From: Enterobacterales bacterium
Lineage (GTDB): Bacteria > Pseudomonadota > Gammaproteobacteria > Enterobacterales > Enterobacteriaceae
Reading direction: 5' to 3'
DNA: 64,000 bases
Assembly (NCBI GenBank): GCA_015654925.1
Contig: JAATFX010000120.1
Location: 1 to 64,000, forward strand
In this document: positions 51,963 to 63,136 of the stretch, in pieces
How the letters are laid out: every line of letters starts with the position of its first letter
Position numbering within the stretch: position 1 is the first letter of the stretch
Notes under the pieces: generated by a model
The model's database searches: none
What the model was told of the DNA's origin: nothing
The model's input: only the letters and a program-made list of their open reading frames with translations
Made by a program: the position numbers and the translations under genes

Positions 51963-53131
51963 GCGCCGCCGCCAATGACCGCCTGCCGCTGGCGTCGCTG
52001 CTGGCGCTGGCCATGACGGCTTTCATCACCATCCTGACCGAGGCGCTGCCGGCCGGCCTGCTGCTGCAGATGGCGCAAGGCCTGGCGGTATCCGAGGCCT
52101 GGGTCGGCCAGACCGTGACGATTTATGCCATCGGTTCGCTGGCGGCGGCGATTCCGCTGACCACCGCCACGCAGGGCTTTCGGCGGCGTCCGCTGCTGCT
52201 GGCGGCAATCGCCGGCTTCGTGGTCGCCAACACGGTGACCACGCTGTCCTCCAGTTATGCGCTAACCATGGCGGCGCGCTTCCTGGCGGGTGTGTCGGCG
52301 GGCCTGCTATGGGCGCTGCTGGCCGGTTATGCTGCGCGGTTGGTGCCCGCGTACCAGCAAGGCCGCGCGATCGCGGTGGCGATGGCGGGCACGCCGTTGG
52401 CATTGTCGGTGGGGGTGCCGGTGGGCACCTTCCTCGGCACGCTGGTAGGCTGGCGCATCTGCTTCGGCATCATGAGCGGGCTGGCGCTGATCCTGATGTT
52501 TTGGGTGCGCCTGCGGGTACCGGATTTCGCCGGGCAGGCCCAGGACCGGCGACAGCCGCTGCGGCGGGTATTCCTTTTGCCCGGCGTGCGGCCGGTGCTG
52601 TTCGTGGTGCTGGCCTTCGTGCTGGCGCACAACATTCTTTACACCTACATCGCTCCTTTCCTGTCACCGGCCGGCATGGCAGAGTGCACGGATCGGGTAC
52701 TGCTGGTGTTTGGCGCCGCGTCCTTGCTCGGAATTTGGATCGTCGGCGCGCTGATCGACCGCCATCTGCGGATGCTGACCCTGGCCAGCACCGCTTCGTT
52801 CGGACTGGCGGCGCTGGCGCTGGGTGTGGGCGGCCAGGCGCCCGCCGTCGTCTACACGATGGTCGGCGTCTGGGGCTTGGCCTTCGGCGGCGCGGCGACG
52901 TTATTCCAGACCGCGCTGGCCAAGACGGCCGGCGACGCGGCGGATGTCGCGCAGTCCATGCTGGTGACGGCCTGGAACACGGCAATTGCCGGCGGCGGCA
53001 TTCTCGGGGGCGTGTTGCTAGGACGGCTGGGCATCGGCGCATTCGCCCCCGCCTTGCTCGCGCTGCTGGCGGCGACGCTAATCGTGGTGTGGGCGGCCAG
53101 GCGGCATGGCTTTCCATCGTTGATGAAATAA
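51959..53131 (+). CDS. MFS transporter (DHA1-type efflux)
   Basis: The 390-residue protein has 12 predicted transmembrane helices and the major-facilitator motifs of the arabinose-efflux/DHA1 group (GQTVTIYAIGSLAAAIPLT, RFLAGVSAGLLWALLAGYAARLVP, GTPLALSVGVPVGTFLG). ATG 51959 is the best start because it overlaps the end of the dehydrogenase remnant; a frame open further upstream is non-family. The gene is intact although its upstream partner is deleted. Substrate unknown. Confidence 0.88.
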   Translation: MSAAANDRLPLASLLALAMTAFITILTEALPAGLLLQMAQGLAVSEAWVGQTVTIYAIGSLAAAIPLTTATQGFRRRPLLLAAIAGFVVANTVTTLSSSYALTMAARFLAGVSAGLLWALLAGYAARLVPAYQQGRAIAVAMAGTPLALSVGVPVGTFLGTLVGWRICFGIMSGLALILMFWVRLRVPDFAGQAQDRRQPLRRVFLLPGVRPVLFVVLAFVLAHNILYTYIAPFLSPAGMAECTDRVLLVFGAASLLGIWIVGALIDRHLRMLTLASTASFGLAALALGVGGQAPAVVYTMVGVWGLAFGGAATLFQTALAKTAGDAADVAQSMLVTAWNTAIAGGGILGGVLLGRLGIGAFAPALLALLAATLIVVWAARRHGFPSLMK

Positions 53132-53235
53132 AACCACCTAGATCTTACTGGCCTGGGCCGCGTCACCCGGCGCTATCCACTCTTTGAGCCCCGCCATTCG
53201 GCGGGGCGCTGTTGCGAGTAGACGGTTAAAAAAGA

Positions 53236-53261
53236 AAAATCCACGCAATTGCGTGGATTTT
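53236..53261. terminator. Bidirectional rho-independent terminator
   Basis: AAAATCCACGC-AATT-GCGTGGATTTT is a perfect 11-bp stem with A and T tracts on either side, so it can stop ychF from the right and the MFS transcript from the left. It marks the border between the accessory patchwork and the housekeeping block. Confidence 0.9.
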
Positions 53262-53319
53262 ACAATCTTGATCCGTCTTTATGAAACATGCCGGGATGTC
53301 ATGAGACGACCAAAGCCAT

Positions 53320-54411
53320 TTAGACGTTGAACAGGAAGTTCATTACGTCGCCGTCCTTGACCACATATTCTTTGCCTTCGGAGCGCATCTTGCCGGCTTC
53401 CTTGGCGCCTTGTTCACCCTTATAGGTGATAAAGTCGTCAAAAGCGATAGTCTGGGCGCGGATAAAACCTTTCTCAAAGTCGGTATGGATTTTGCCCGCC
53501 GCCTGCGGCGCGGTGGCGCCCACCGGAATGGTCCAGGCGCGCACTTCTTTTACCCCGGCGGTGAAGTAGGTTTGCAGGTTCAGCAATTCATAACCGGCGC
53601 GGATCACCCGGTTCAGCCCCGGCTCTTCCAGGCCCAGCTCGGCCATGAACTCAGCGCGCTCTTCTTCTTCCAGCTCGGCGATATCCGACTCAACCGCCGC
53701 GCATACCGCCACCACGACCGACCCTTCGGCGTCGGCGATGGCTCGGACTTTATCCAGGTACGGATTATTCTCGTAGCCGTCTTCGTTGACGTTGGCGATA
53801 TACATGGTGGGTTTAAGGGTCAGGAAGCTTAAATAGCGGATGGCCGCCTTTTCTTCATCACTCAGATCAAGCGTGCGCAGCATGCCGGCTTCGCTCAGGT
53901 GCGGCAGGCATTTTTCCAGGGCGGACAGCTCAATCTTGGCGTCTTTATCGCCGCCCTTGGCGCGTTTTTGCACCCGGAAGATGGCGCGTTCGCAGGCATC
54001 CAGGTCGGACAGCGCCAGTTCGGTGTTGATGACATCGATATCGTCCACGGGATCGACTTTACCGGCGACATGGATGATGTTGTCGTTCTCAAAGCAGCGC
54101 ACCACGTGGCCGATGGCCTCGGTTTCGCGAATATTGGTCAGGAACTGGTTGCCCAGGCCTTCGCCTTTCGACGCCCCTTTGACCAGGCCGGCGATATCAA
54201 CAAATTCCATGGTGGTGGGTACGATGCGCTGCGGCTTGACGATGGCGGCCAGTTGATCCATGCGCGGATCGGGCATCGGTACGATACCGGTATTCGGTTC
54301 GATAGTGCAAAACGGGAAATTGGCTGCTTCGATTCCCGCTTTGGTCAATGCATTGAATAGCGTGGACTTGCCCACATTGGGCAGACCCACAATGCCGCAT
54401 TTGAAACCCAT
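53320..54411 (-). CDS. ychF: YchF (OLA1-like) P-loop ATPase
   Basis: The 363-residue protein matches E. coli YchF in length and motifs: G1 [10 protein letters not shown]3 [14 protein letters not shown], a G4 position that is not NKxD (explaining ATP preference), a coiled-coil insertion and the C-terminal TGS domain ([28 protein letters not shown]). YchF binds ribosomes and responds to oxidative stress. In most enterobacteria ychF follows pth in one operon; here a SulP gene lies between them on the other strand. Confidence 0.97.
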   Translation of the reverse strand: MGFKCGIVGLPNVGKSTLFNALTKAGIEAANFPFCTIEPNTGIVPMPDPRMDQLAAIVKPQRIVPTTMEFVDIAGLVKGASKGEGLGNQFLTNIRETEAIGHVVRCFENDNIIHVAGKVDPVDDIDVINTELALSDLDACERAIFRVQKRAKGGDKDAKIELSALEKCLPHLSEAGMLRTLDLSDEEKAAIRYLSFLTLKPTMYIANVNEDGYENNPYLDKVRAIADAEGSVVVAVCAAVESDIAELEEEERAEFMAELGLEEPGLNRVIRAGYELLNLQTYFTAGVKEVRAWTIPVGATAPQAAGKIHTDFEKGFIRAQTIAFDDFITYKGEQGAKEAGKMRSEGKEYVVKDGDVMNFLFNV

Positions 54412-54813
54412 GGTTATATCACCTTAAATAGCTTTATTATCAGACGGTTAAGTTTGGCTGACGGGACAATCGACAACGCAAGCCATTATTATACACATAA
54501 AACGGCCATAACTCGATTGGCGGCGGCCGGGATGATGCAGACGCCGGGACCGTGCCGCCGCTTGCCGCCGCGGCACGCTCCGTTAAGTCCGAATCATACT
54601 TCAAGGCGGCGCCGGTGGGACGTTAAGCTTGAGTTGCGTCCGGTTAACCGGGATACTTAGCGATGTTATAAATAGGTTGCCAACAGAATAGCCCGCCGTC
54701 CGGCGACGGCTATTCTGCCGCGCCTTCTCCTGGTTTAGCGGTGTCATCACTCGCTGTGCTGTTTACCTTCCCGGCATACCTTGGTATTCCGGTCTGGCTG
54801 CTGGAATATTACC
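54412..54813. other. Intergenic region between ychF and the SulP gene
   Basis: About 400 bp with divergent promoters expected. It contains a perfect 10-bp hairpin (CAGAATAGCC / GGCTATTCTG, 54684-54717) with no T-tract. No gene is supported. Confidence 0.5.
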
Positions 54814-56298
54814 ATGTTTCATCTGAAGTCTTTGCCCCTGGCCGGCGTTAAAAACGACGTACTGTCAGGCTCGGTAGTGGCGGTAGCGCTGATTCCCGAG
54901 GCGGTCGCCTTTTCCCTGGTGGCAGGATTATCACCGATAATCGGCCTGCATACCGCTTTTATCCTGGGGCTGGTCACCGCCTTATTCGGCGGCAAGCCGG
55001 GCATGATATCCGGCGCCACCGGCGCCATCGTCGTGGTATTGGCCAGCCTGGCCGCCCGATACAGCCTGGATTATGTCCTATGGGCGACGCTGCTGGCCGG
55101 GGCGATACAACTGCTTATCGGCCTGCTCAGGCTGGGTAAATTTATCCGCCTGGTGCCGCTGCCGGCGATTTATGGTTTTGTCAACGGCCTGGCTATTGTC
55201 ATTATGATGGCGCAGTGGCCGATGATCCGTGGGCAGGGGCCGGTGATGTATGCCCTGGTGGCCCTGGCGATGCTGATAATCTGGGGGTTTCCTAAAATCA
55301 GCCGGGCTATCCCCGGCTCGCTGGCGGCGCTGCTGATCGTCAGCGCGGTAGTGATAGGTCTGGATATCGATACCAAACGGGTCGGCGACCTGGCGGATAT
55401 TTCCGGTAGCCTGCCGGCGTTTACCTGGCCGGATGTGCCATTGAACCTGGCGACGCTGAAAGTCGTATTGCCCTATGCGGTGATTATCGCTTTTGTCGGT
55501 TTGATTGAATCGCTGCTCACCCTCACGGTGCTGGATGAAATGGGCGGTAAAAAAGGCTCCGGCAACCGGGAGTGCCTGGCCCAGGGCGCGGGCAATGTGC
55601 TGTGCGGCCTGTTCGGCAGTTTTGCCGGCTGTGCGATGATTGGTCAGTCAATCATCAATTTCACTTCCGGGGGACGCAGCCGCATCTCGGGTACGGTGGC
55701 CGCGCTGTTACTGATTATCTTTGTGGTCAGCCTGTCGGATTATATCGCCGTTCTGCCGGTAGCGGCGCTGGCGGGCATTATGTTTATGGTTTGCATCAAC
55801 ACCTTCGAATGGAGCTCGCTGAAGCGCATTCGCCGTATGCCGCGCGCGGACGCGCTGGTCCTGGTGGCGGTGACGGTGATTACCCTCTTTACCGATCTGG
55901 CGGTGGCGGTGATATCAGGCGTCATTATCTCGGCGCTGGTGTTTGCCTGGCAACAGGCGCGTATCCGTATCAGCCACTGCGAACGGCGCCGAGCGGATGA
56001 AGTGGTCTATCATCTGGACGGACCGCTGTTTTTTGGGTCGGCGACCGCCTTTGCCGAGTTGTTTGCGCCCGCAAACGATCCGGCATGCGTGGTGCTGGAT
56101 TTTGCCCGTACGCGAGTGATTGATGCCAGCGGCGTCGAGGCGGTAGATAAACTGACCGCGCGATATTTGGCGGCCGGCAAACAGATCCGCTTACGCCATC
56201 TTAGCGCGGAGTGTATTGCGCTGTTGCGGCGGGCCGGACCGTTTTGCAGCCATGAACTGGACGAACCGGCCGCCGAATCGGTATTTAAACCGCTTTAA
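54814..56298 (+). CDS. SulP-family anion transporter with STAS domain
   Basis: The 494-residue protein has about 11-12 transmembrane helices with the SulP signatures [34 protein letters not shown] and [13 protein letters not shown], then a C-terminal STAS domain (about 395-490; [22 protein letters not shown]). It is shorter than E. coli DauA (559) and sits in a different place, so substrate (sulfate, bicarbonate or dicarboxylate) is open. Its end overlaps the pth end by 14 bp on opposite strands. Confidence 0.9.
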   Translation: MFHLKSLPLAGVKNDVLSGSVVAVALIPEAVAFSLVAGLSPIIGLHTAFILGLVTALFGGKPGMISGATGAIVVVLASLAARYSLDYVLWATLLAGAIQLLIGLLRLGKFIRLVPLPAIYGFVNGLAIVIMMAQWPMIRGQGPVMYALVALAMLIIWGFPKISRAIPGSLAALLIVSAVVIGLDIDTKRVGDLADISGSLPAFTWPDVPLNLATLKVVLPYAVIIAFVGLIESLLTLTVLDEMGGKKGSGNRECLAQGAGNVLCGLFGSFAGCAMIGQSIINFTSGGRSRISGTVAALLLIIFVVSLSDYIAVLPVAALAGIMFMVCINTFEWSSLKRIRRMPRADALVLVAVTVITLFTDLAVAVISGVIISALVFAWQQARIRISHCERRRADEVVYHLDGPLFFGSATAFAELFAPANDPACVVLDFARTRVIDASGVEAVDKLTARYLAAGKQIRLRHLSAECIALLRRAGPFCSHELDEPAAESVFKPL

Positions 56299-56869
56299 AG
56301 CTGTGCAGGCGGTTCATGGCTTTTACCGCGCCGTCCTGCAGTAAAATGCCGGTACAGCTCACCGCTTCGTTAATCGCCTGATCGATTAGCGCCAGTTCGC
56401 TGGCCGGGGGTTTGCCCAGCACAAACCCCACCACTTTGGTTTTATCCCCCGGGTGGCCGATGCCGATGCGCAACCGGTGAAAATTGGGGTTGTTGCCCAG
56501 CCGGCTGATAATATCCTTCAGGCCGTTATGGCCGCCGTGGCCGCCGCCCAGCTTTAACCGGGCGTTGCCCGGCAATAAATCCAGCTCATCGTGGGCCACC
56601 AGGATCTCTTCGGGCAATACCCGGTAAAAAGCGGCCATGGCCGCCACGGCCTTGCCGCTCAAGTTCATAAAGGTGGTGGGCACCAGCAGGCGCACATCCT
56701 GGTCGGCGAGGGTTAAACGGCCGGTATAGCCATAGAATTTGCTTTCTTCCTTGAGGGACTGGCGAAACTGCCGCGCCAGCAAATCGACATACCAGGCGCC
56801 GGCGTTGTGTCTGGTGGCGGCGTATTCGGCGCCGGGATTGGCCAGGCCCACAATCAATTTGATAGTCAT
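56285..56869 (-). CDS. pth: Peptidyl-tRNA hydrolase
   Basis: Pth releases peptides from tRNAs that drop off ribosomes; it is essential in E. coli. The 194-residue protein has the catalytic histidine in [10 protein letters not shown] (His20), [10 protein letters not shown], the aspartate of [11 protein letters not shown] and [12 protein letters not shown]. Length equals the E. coli enzyme. Its usual partner ychF lies downstream beyond the inserted SulP gene. Confidence 0.98.
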   Translation of the reverse strand: MTIKLIVGLANPGAEYAATRHNAGAWYVDLLARQFRQSLKEESKFYGYTGRLTLADQDVRLLVPTTFMNLSGKAVAAMAAFYRVLPEEILVAHDELDLLPGNARLKLGGGHGGHNGLKDIISRLGNNPNFHRLRIGIGHPGDKTKVVGFVLGKPPASELALIDQAINEAVSCTGILLQDGAVKAMNRLHSFKAV

Positions 56870-57084
56870 TACGCTATAATTCTCAATTATTTCAATAGAT
56901 TAATTAATCAGTTTTTGATAGGCCGCGCCGGGGAGGTCCGATAAACTTGAGCGCGCGCCCGGCATATCGCAATCAGGCGGCCATGTTAGCAGATTTATAC
57001 CCGGACGGCGCAAAACGGGGCGGGTTTCTTCGGTACGCCATGGCTGCGCGGCACAGGCAGCCAGCCGTTTTTTTAACCAGGTTG

Positions 57085-57807
57085 TTAGCCAGGGTGCTTT
57101 ATCGCCATGGCCGCCGCGACCAGCGCCGCGTTGTCGGCGGCCAGCTGTCCATCAGGGAGATAGCGGCTATCTTCCAGTCCCACCCGGGTCGATATTCCCT
57201 GGCCCAGGGCCAGGGCGGCCAGGGGCCAGACCGTGGCGTCAAAACCGTGCAGCAGCCTCGGGCGCCGCACTCGCTGGCCGGCCAGCAATCCCATGATGCC
57301 ATGGGCCTGCGCCATGGCCTGGACGGCATCCTGCTGCTCTATTTCAATTAAAATCCGCAATACCTGCGGCAGGTAGCCCGACGCCAGCAATTTTTCCGCA
57401 TCCGCCAGAGAACCCAGGCCGGCTTCTATGCCTACGCCTGCGGCCCGTAGCTGCCGCATCACCGGCAGGGCGCCGGATTCGCCCAGGTTCACCGAGGCGT
57501 AGTCGGGGCCAACGCGCCATTGCCTGATGCAAGACAGCGTCCGTTCCATATCGTTTTCAATCCATTCCCCGGTGGATATGCCCAGCAGCGTGCCGGGACA
57601 GGCGCGCCTGATTTCCTGGACGGTGGCGTCCACATCGGCGGCGGCCAGCGATTCCTTGCCCTGGCGATCGCGGATATGCAGATGGATTTCCGCCGCGCCG
57701 GCCAGGACGCACCCGCGCGCCGCCGCGGCCATGGCCGCCGGCGTCAGGGGTAGCCGCGGGTGATATTCTGCTGAACGGGCACCATTAATACAGGCTTGGA
57801 TGATCAT
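57085..57807 (-). CDS. BKACE (DUF849) beta-keto acid cleavage protein
   Basis: The 240-residue protein belongs to the BKACE family, TIM barrels that condense a beta-keto acid with acetyl-CoA, yielding acetoacetate and a CoA ester. The zinc histidines are in AAEIHLHIRDRQG, with GISTGEWIE, GLEDSRYLPDGQ (metal glutamate) near the C-terminus. It is shorter than the 275-310 residues of characterised members. No other genes of lysine fermentation or carnitine degradation are adjacent, so substrate cannot be given. It lies upstream of pth on the same strand. Confidence 0.85.
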   Translation of the reverse strand: MIIQACINGARSAEYHPRLPLTPAAMAAAARGCVLAGAAEIHLHIRDRQGKESLAAADVDATVQEIRRACPGTLLGISTGEWIENDMERTLSCIRQWRVGPDYASVNLGESGALPVMRQLRAAGVGIEAGLGSLADAEKLLASGYLPQVLRILIEIEQQDAVQAMAQAHGIMGLLAGQRVRRPRLLHGFDATVWPLAALALGQGISTRVGLEDSRYLPDGQLAADNAALVAAAMAIKHPG

Positions 57808-57909
57808 CAGTCAGCCCTACGTTAGTTAAGACGTTATTATTATAGTTTTCGTAAGCGGGCATGGGCTGATAATATCGGATACGATGGCAGGGGGGACGCC
57901 GGTGGATAA

Positions 57910-58089
57910 AAGGGATTAGACGTTGAAATTAAGGCGCGCGCATTGAAGACGCTGCGGCTGGCGCTATCCTCCACACCTAATGCCGTGGATTTTTACCGCC
58001 GGCAAAGTTTCACCCTGGTCGGGCCGGACCACTATTACTCCGCATCGGCGCAACGGTATTTACCCTGCTTTGCTATGCTCGCCTTATAA
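57910..58089 (+). pseudogene. Remnant of a GNAT acetyltransferase-like gene
   Basis: Bases 57910-58089 read GLDVEIKARALKTLRLALSS, NAVDFYRRQSFTLVGPDHYYS and end CFAMLAL-stop. This resembles the last 55 residues of GNAT acetyltransferases (beta5-alpha4 region: FYRRxGF followed by MxL). No start or acetyl-CoA motif is present and a stop lies immediately upstream. Family call is moderate. Confidence 0.5.
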
Positions 58090-58148
58090 CGGCACCGCCC
58101 GCTCTGCGGCGCGAGCCTGAAAATTGCCTCGTTTGCGCGCTCGGACCA

Positions 58149-58229
58149 TCAGAGCAATGCGCAAAACAGCGCGATAATCGTCAGGGCTATCGCCATGGTG
58201 GACATGACTTCCAGATCGTCAGTGTACAT
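58149..58229 (-). CDS. 26-residue small membrane protein
   Basis: ATG 58227-58229 is preceded by a perfect AGGAGG with 5-base spacing. The frame reads MYTDDLEVM then STMAIALTIIALFCALL-stop: a short acidic N-terminus and one transmembrane helix. The layout resembles other tiny enterobacterial membrane proteins (YoaI class). The very strong ribosome-binding site is the main evidence that it is real. It is transcribed opposite to ychH. Confidence 0.7.
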   Translation of the reverse strand: MYTDDLEVMSTMAIALTIIALFCALL

Positions 58230-58533
58230 AGTCACCTCCTGTCTCCTGACCGATCATGACGCCGCCCGCCGCACCTGATTGTGATCCGGTGTTCAATTAA
58301 GTAAAAAAGTCGGACTGAATGTGACAACAAGCTTCCGCCGGCAAGATAAATCGCCGCCAATCCCATTAAGCATGCTGATATGAAAAAAGAAATTGTTTAA
58401 CGATTTGTGTGATTAATTTGCGACTCTGTGATCGCGGGCACGATGCTCTAAGCCATCCGGTGACTATACTTTAACCAGATAATGACTAAGAGAAAAAAGT
58501 TCTCGATTTCATTGATTAACCCGGAGGTGAACG

Positions 58534-58803
58534 ATGAAACGTAAATCAGCACTCTTGTGTGGTAACGGTTTGATGGGTGTGGGCATGGTCATGATGATTG
58601 TCGGGTTGGGATGCTCGGTATTAAACCAGCTGCCCCAGCTGCACTTCACCCCGCTGGTTGCGCATGCCGCGATTATGGGCATTTTTATCGGCGCGCTGCT
58701 GTGGGTTGCCGGCGCGCGTATGGGCGGCCATGAACGCATATCCGATCGCTACTGGTGGCACCGCCGGTTCGACGATCGCTGCCGTCGTAGCGGACACCAT
58801 TAA
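58534..58803 (+). CDS. ychH: YchH stress-induced inner-membrane protein
   Basis: The 89-residue protein matches YchH: MKRKSALLCGNGLMGVGMVMM, two transmembrane segments, LNQLPQL and the C-terminal GARMGGHERISDRYWW...CRRS. E. coli YchH is induced by biofilm, hydrogen peroxide and cadmium and is CRP-responsive; a weak CRP-like sequence (TGTGA-N6-GCACG, 58427-58442) lies about 90 bp upstream. GGAGGTGAACG precedes the ATG. It keeps its usual place next to prs. Confidence 0.94.
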   Translation: MKRKSALLCGNGLMGVGMVMMIVGLGCSVLNQLPQLHFTPLVAHAAIMGIFIGALLWVAGARMGGHERISDRYWWHRRFDDRCRRSGHH

Positions 58804-58870
58804 TCACTCTGGCTCAGCGGGTTAATTGTCTTCCAGAAAAATAACAATACCTAGCATTTTTTATTCTCCC

Positions 58871-58907
58871 AATCCTGGACCCGCACTGCCGGTTCGGGAT
58901 TTTTTTT
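58871..58907. terminator. Terminator between ychH and prs
   Basis: AATCC-T-GGACC pairs with GGTTC-G-GGATT and is followed by eight Ts. It can end ychH and, given A-rich sequence on the other side, possibly prs. Confidence 0.75.
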
Positions 58908-59028
58908 ACGGGCGGGCCTGGCGGCCCGTATCCGGATAGATGGCTGGCAACATCATGGCGGCGCCATCCTTAAGCGTCCTGCCTAGGATCGCGCGCTTGG
59001 CGCGCCGCCTCGGCGGCGGCGTTAAATA

Positions 59029-60075
<1,047 letters not shown>

Positions 60076-60133
60076 TTAAAACAACCTGGCAGAACCGTCG
60101 TCTTTCGGCGGCGTAACGGTCCGGCTATCTTAA

Positions 60134-60994
60134 TTAATCAGCCCCGGCCAACGTTTCATGCAGCGCAGAGACGTTGGCGCCGCGCGCTACAAAACCACGC
60201 ATCCACGCCGGGGCCTGCTCAAGCACCTGACGGGCGGCGGTTTCGGTATCGAATTGGGCAAATACACAAGCACCGGTGCCAGTCAGTCGCGACGGCGCGT
60301 ATTCTAACAGCCATGAAAGATGCTGTTCAACCTCGCAAAAACGTTTTCTTGCGATTGGCTCACAATCGTTACTAAATGGCAGCGCCAATAACGCGTCCAG
60401 CGAGCGGACCGGCGAGTCTCTTTTCAAGTCCGGATCGGCGAAAATGACCGGGGTGGATATACTCACTTCCGGCACGGCTACCAGGTACCATTTCTCCGGC
60501 GGGGCGGCGGGGGTCAACATTTCGCCGATTCCTTCGGCAAACGCCGCGTGGCCGCGGATGAACACCGGAACATCGGCGCCCAGACGTAGCCCCATGCGGG
60601 CCAATTCGTCGCTTGCAAGACCACATTGCCACAAATGATTCAGCGCTACCAGAGCCGTGGCGGCGTTAGACGATCCGCCGCCCAATCCGCCGCCCATCGG
60701 CAGACGTTTCTCCAGCCAAATATCGGCGCCGGGCGGGGTAAAATTATTTTTTTGCACCTGCGGATGGCTTTGCAGCAGCCGAGCCGCCCTGATAATCAGG
60801 TTATCGTCGTCGTTAACGCCGGCCAGCGGGGTTCTCAGCCTGATTTCGGGGGTGTTGCGCGGTTCAAAGGTCAGGGTATCGCCATAATCCAGAAACTGGA
60901 ACAGCGTTTGCAGCAGATGATAGCCGTCGGCGCGGCGGCCGGTGATATATAAAAATAAATTAAGTTTGGCCGGGGCGGGCCACTGATAAATCAT
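60134..60994 (-). CDS. ispE: 4-diphosphocytidyl-2-C-methyl-D-erythritol kinase IspE
   Basis: IspE phosphorylates CDP-ME in the methylerythritol phosphate isoprenoid pathway. The 286-residue GHMP kinase has [21 protein letters not shown] at the N-terminus and the glycine-rich ATP loop [18 protein letters not shown] near residue 100. The start overlaps the lolB stop (ATGA), so lolB-ispE are translationally coupled. Confidence 0.97.
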   Translation of the reverse strand: MIYQWPAPAKLNLFLYITGRRADGYHLLQTLFQFLDYGDTLTFEPRNTPEIRLRTPLAGVNDDDNLIIRAARLLQSHPQVQKNNFTPPGADIWLEKRLPMGGGLGGGSSNAATALVALNHLWQCGLASDELARMGLRLGADVPVFIRGHAAFAEGIGEMLTPAAPPEKWYLVAVPEVSISTPVIFADPDLKRDSPVRSLDALLALPFSNDCEPIARKRFCEVEQHLSWLLEYAPSRLTGTGACVFAQFDTETAARQVLEQAPAWMRGFVARGANVSALHETLAGAD

Positions 60995-61614
60995 TTCAGA
61001 TTCCAGTTATCCATTTTAAGTTTGATCCGCTGTTCGCCCTGATTCAGCTCCAGGTTGGCCGGCAGCGCCGGTTGGGTGTCATCGCGATAGCCCAGATAGG
61101 TCACCGTCCATTTATGCCCGTCCTGGTCATAGTCGACCTGTTTGAGCAGGCCGCGATCGTCGAGGGTGAAATCGCTGGCGTCGCCCGGCAGGCCGAGCAT
61201 CCATTTACGCAAATTCTCCAGCGGGATATTCATGCCGGTGAGTTTGGTAATCATCTCCTGGGGATTGTCGCTGATATACTTCTTACCCTGATTATTGGTC
61301 ACCTGCGCCATGCCGGGCTGCACGTTAAGGTCCAATTCGGTACTGCCCAGCGGATTGGTAAGCAGCAGGCGATAGCGGTCGGGGCCGATTTGCTGCCAGT
61401 TAAAGCGGGCATAGACTTTTTGCGAGCCGGAGATATAGGCGAACGAACCGCGGGTCTGGTAATGGGTCAGCCGCGCCACGGACTGCTCGTGCTGGCGCCA
61501 TTCGGGGGACGTCTGGCTTTTCGCCGGGCCGCTAGGCGCATGGACGCTACAGGCGGCCAGGATCAGGCTGGCCAGCGGCAGCACGCGGTAGAAGGCTAAA
61601 ATACGCTTCGGCAT
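60991..61614 (-). CDS. lolB: Outer-membrane lipoprotein receptor LolB
   Basis: LolB receives lipoproteins from LolA and inserts them in the outer membrane. The 207-residue precursor has a lipoprotein signal peptide with lipobox LAAC (Cys near residue 22) and no Asp at +2, so it goes to the outer membrane. [21 protein letters not shown] and [17 protein letters not shown] are family signatures. It is divergent from hemA, as in E. coli. Confidence 0.97.
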   Translation of the reverse strand: MPKRILAFYRVLPLASLILAACSVHAPSGPAKSQTSPEWRQHEQSVARLTHYQTRGSFAYISGSQKVYARFNWQQIGPDRYRLLLTNPLGSTELDLNVQPGMAQVTNNQGKKYISDNPQEMITKLTGMNIPLENLRKWMLGLPGDASDFTLDDRGLLKQVDYDQDGHKWTVTYLGYRDDTQPALPANLELNQGEQRIKLKMDNWNLK

Positions 61615-61771
61615 AAAAAACGGCTTCCTTATTTTTTCTTTTGGGATACGGCTTTGATTCGGGCCAACAAAACCATGATAGCGTCAATTTCCGCGCTAAG
61701 CGGCATTTATTTCGCTGCGCGGCTACCCCGGTATCAACCCCTGGATGGGTCGAAAATGCGGTGTGACTTTT

Positions 61772-61790
61772 CTTGATCACGCGCATCAAG
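61772..61790. promoter_or_regulatory. Inverted repeat in the lolB/hemA intergenic region
   Basis: CTTGAT-CACGCGC-ATCAAG is a perfect 6-bp dyad about 60 bp before hemA. It may be an operator in the hemA promoter region; no regulator is assigned. Confidence 0.35.
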
Positions 61791-61848
61791 TAGAATGCAG
61801 TGAAACGATAACCATACTAACACTCGTATTATTTAATAGCCGTATTCC

Positions 61849-63105
61849 ATGACTCTCCTTGCGTTAGGTATCAACCATAAAACAGCACCGGTCGCGCTGC
61901 GCGAACGGGTGACATTCTCGCCCGAAACGCTCGACCAGGCGCTGATCAGTCTGCTTCAGCAACCGCTGGTGCAGGGCGGCGTCGTGCTGTCTACCTGTAA
62001 CCGGACCGAATTATATCTAAGCGTCGGGCAGCAGGATGATTTCAAGGAATCACTGATACGCTGGTTATGCGATTATCACCACCTGCGCCCGGAAGACGTG
62101 CGGCAAAGCCTCTACTGGCATTTGGGCGACGAAGCGGTAAGCCATTTGATGCGGGTCGCCAGCGGGCTGGATTCGCTGGTGCTGGGCGAACCGCAGATTC
62201 TGGGGCAGGTAAAAAAAGCCTTCGCCGAGTCCCAGCGCGGGCATAACCTGTCCGGCGAGCTGGAGCGGCTGTTCCAAAAATCGTTTTCCGTGGCCAAACG
62301 GGTGCGCACCGAAACCGAAATCGGCTCTAACGCCGTGTCGGTGGCGTTCGCCGCCTGTACCCTGGCCCGGCAGATATTTGAATCCCTGGCCGACGTGACG
62401 GTGCTGCTGGTGGGCGCCGGCGAGACCATCGAACTGGTGTCGCGTCATCTGCGCGAGCATAACGTTAAACGGCTGATTATCGCCAACCGCACCCGCGAGC
62501 GGGCGCAAATTCTGGCCGACCAGGTGGGCGCGGAGGTGATCGGCCTGGCCGATATCGACAGCCGGCTGGCCCAGGCCGATATCATTATCAGCTCCACAGC
62601 CAGTACCCTGCCGGTTATCGGCAAGGGCATGGTGGAACGGGCCATGAAGCTGCGCCGCAACCAGCCCATGCTGCTGGTGGATATCGCGGTGCCGCGGGAT
62701 ATCGAGGCGGAGGTGGGTAAAGTCGCCAATGCCTACCTGTATACCGTGGACGATCTTCAGGCCATCATCGAGAAAAACCTGGCCCAGCGTAAATCCGCCG
62801 CCGTCCAGGCGGAAACCATCGTTGAGCAGGAGTGCCTGGATTTTATGGGCTGGCTGCGGGCGCAAAACGCCGTGGAGACCATTCGCGATTTCCGCGCCCG
62901 GGCCGATACCCTGCGCGCCGATATGGAAGAGCGCGCCGTGGCCGCGCTACGGCTGGGCGCCGACCCCGAACAGGTCGTCAGGGAAATGGCGCACCGGTTG
63001 ACCAACAGTCTTATCCACGCCCCCACAAAATCGCTGCAACAGGCCGCCCGCGACGGTGACGTCGAGCGGCTGCAAATCCTGCGGGACAGTCTTGGACTGG
63101 ACTAG
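61849..63105 (+). CDS. hemA: Glutamyl-tRNA reductase HemA
   Basis: HemA reduces glutamyl-tRNA to glutamate-1-semialdehyde, the first step of tetrapyrrole synthesis. The 418-residue length equals E. coli HemA. The catalytic cysteine is in [13 protein letters not shown] (about Cys50); [19 protein letters not shown] and the NADPH-binding [17 protein letters not shown] follow, with the C-terminal dimerisation helices. prfA begins 31 bp later, the conserved hemA-prfA order. Confidence 0.98.
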   Translation: MTLLALGINHKTAPVALRERVTFSPETLDQALISLLQQPLVQGGVVLSTCNRTELYLSVGQQDDFKESLIRWLCDYHHLRPEDVRQSLYWHLGDEAVSHLMRVASGLDSLVLGEPQILGQVKKAFAESQRGHNLSGELERLFQKSFSVAKRVRTETEIGSNAVSVAFAACTLARQIFESLADVTVLLVGAGETIELVSRHLREHNVKRLIIANRTRERAQILADQVGAEVIGLADIDSRLAQADIIISSTASTLPVIGKGMVERAMKLRRNQPMLLVDIAVPRDIEAEVGKVANAYLYTVDDLQAIIEKNLAQRKSAAVQAETIVEQECLDFMGWLRAQNAVETIRDFRARADTLRADMEERAVAALRLGADPEQVVREMAHRLTNSLIHAPTKSLQQAARDGDVERLQILRDSLGLD

Positions 63106-63136
63106 CGCATTATACTAATAAGGTAAAACCACCATC

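Noticed and set aside
52309-53187. Plus-strand frame overlapping the MFS gene in another frame
   Set aside because: Arg/Gly/Ala-rich translation without transmembrane or family features, whereas the MFS frame has clear motifs and helices.
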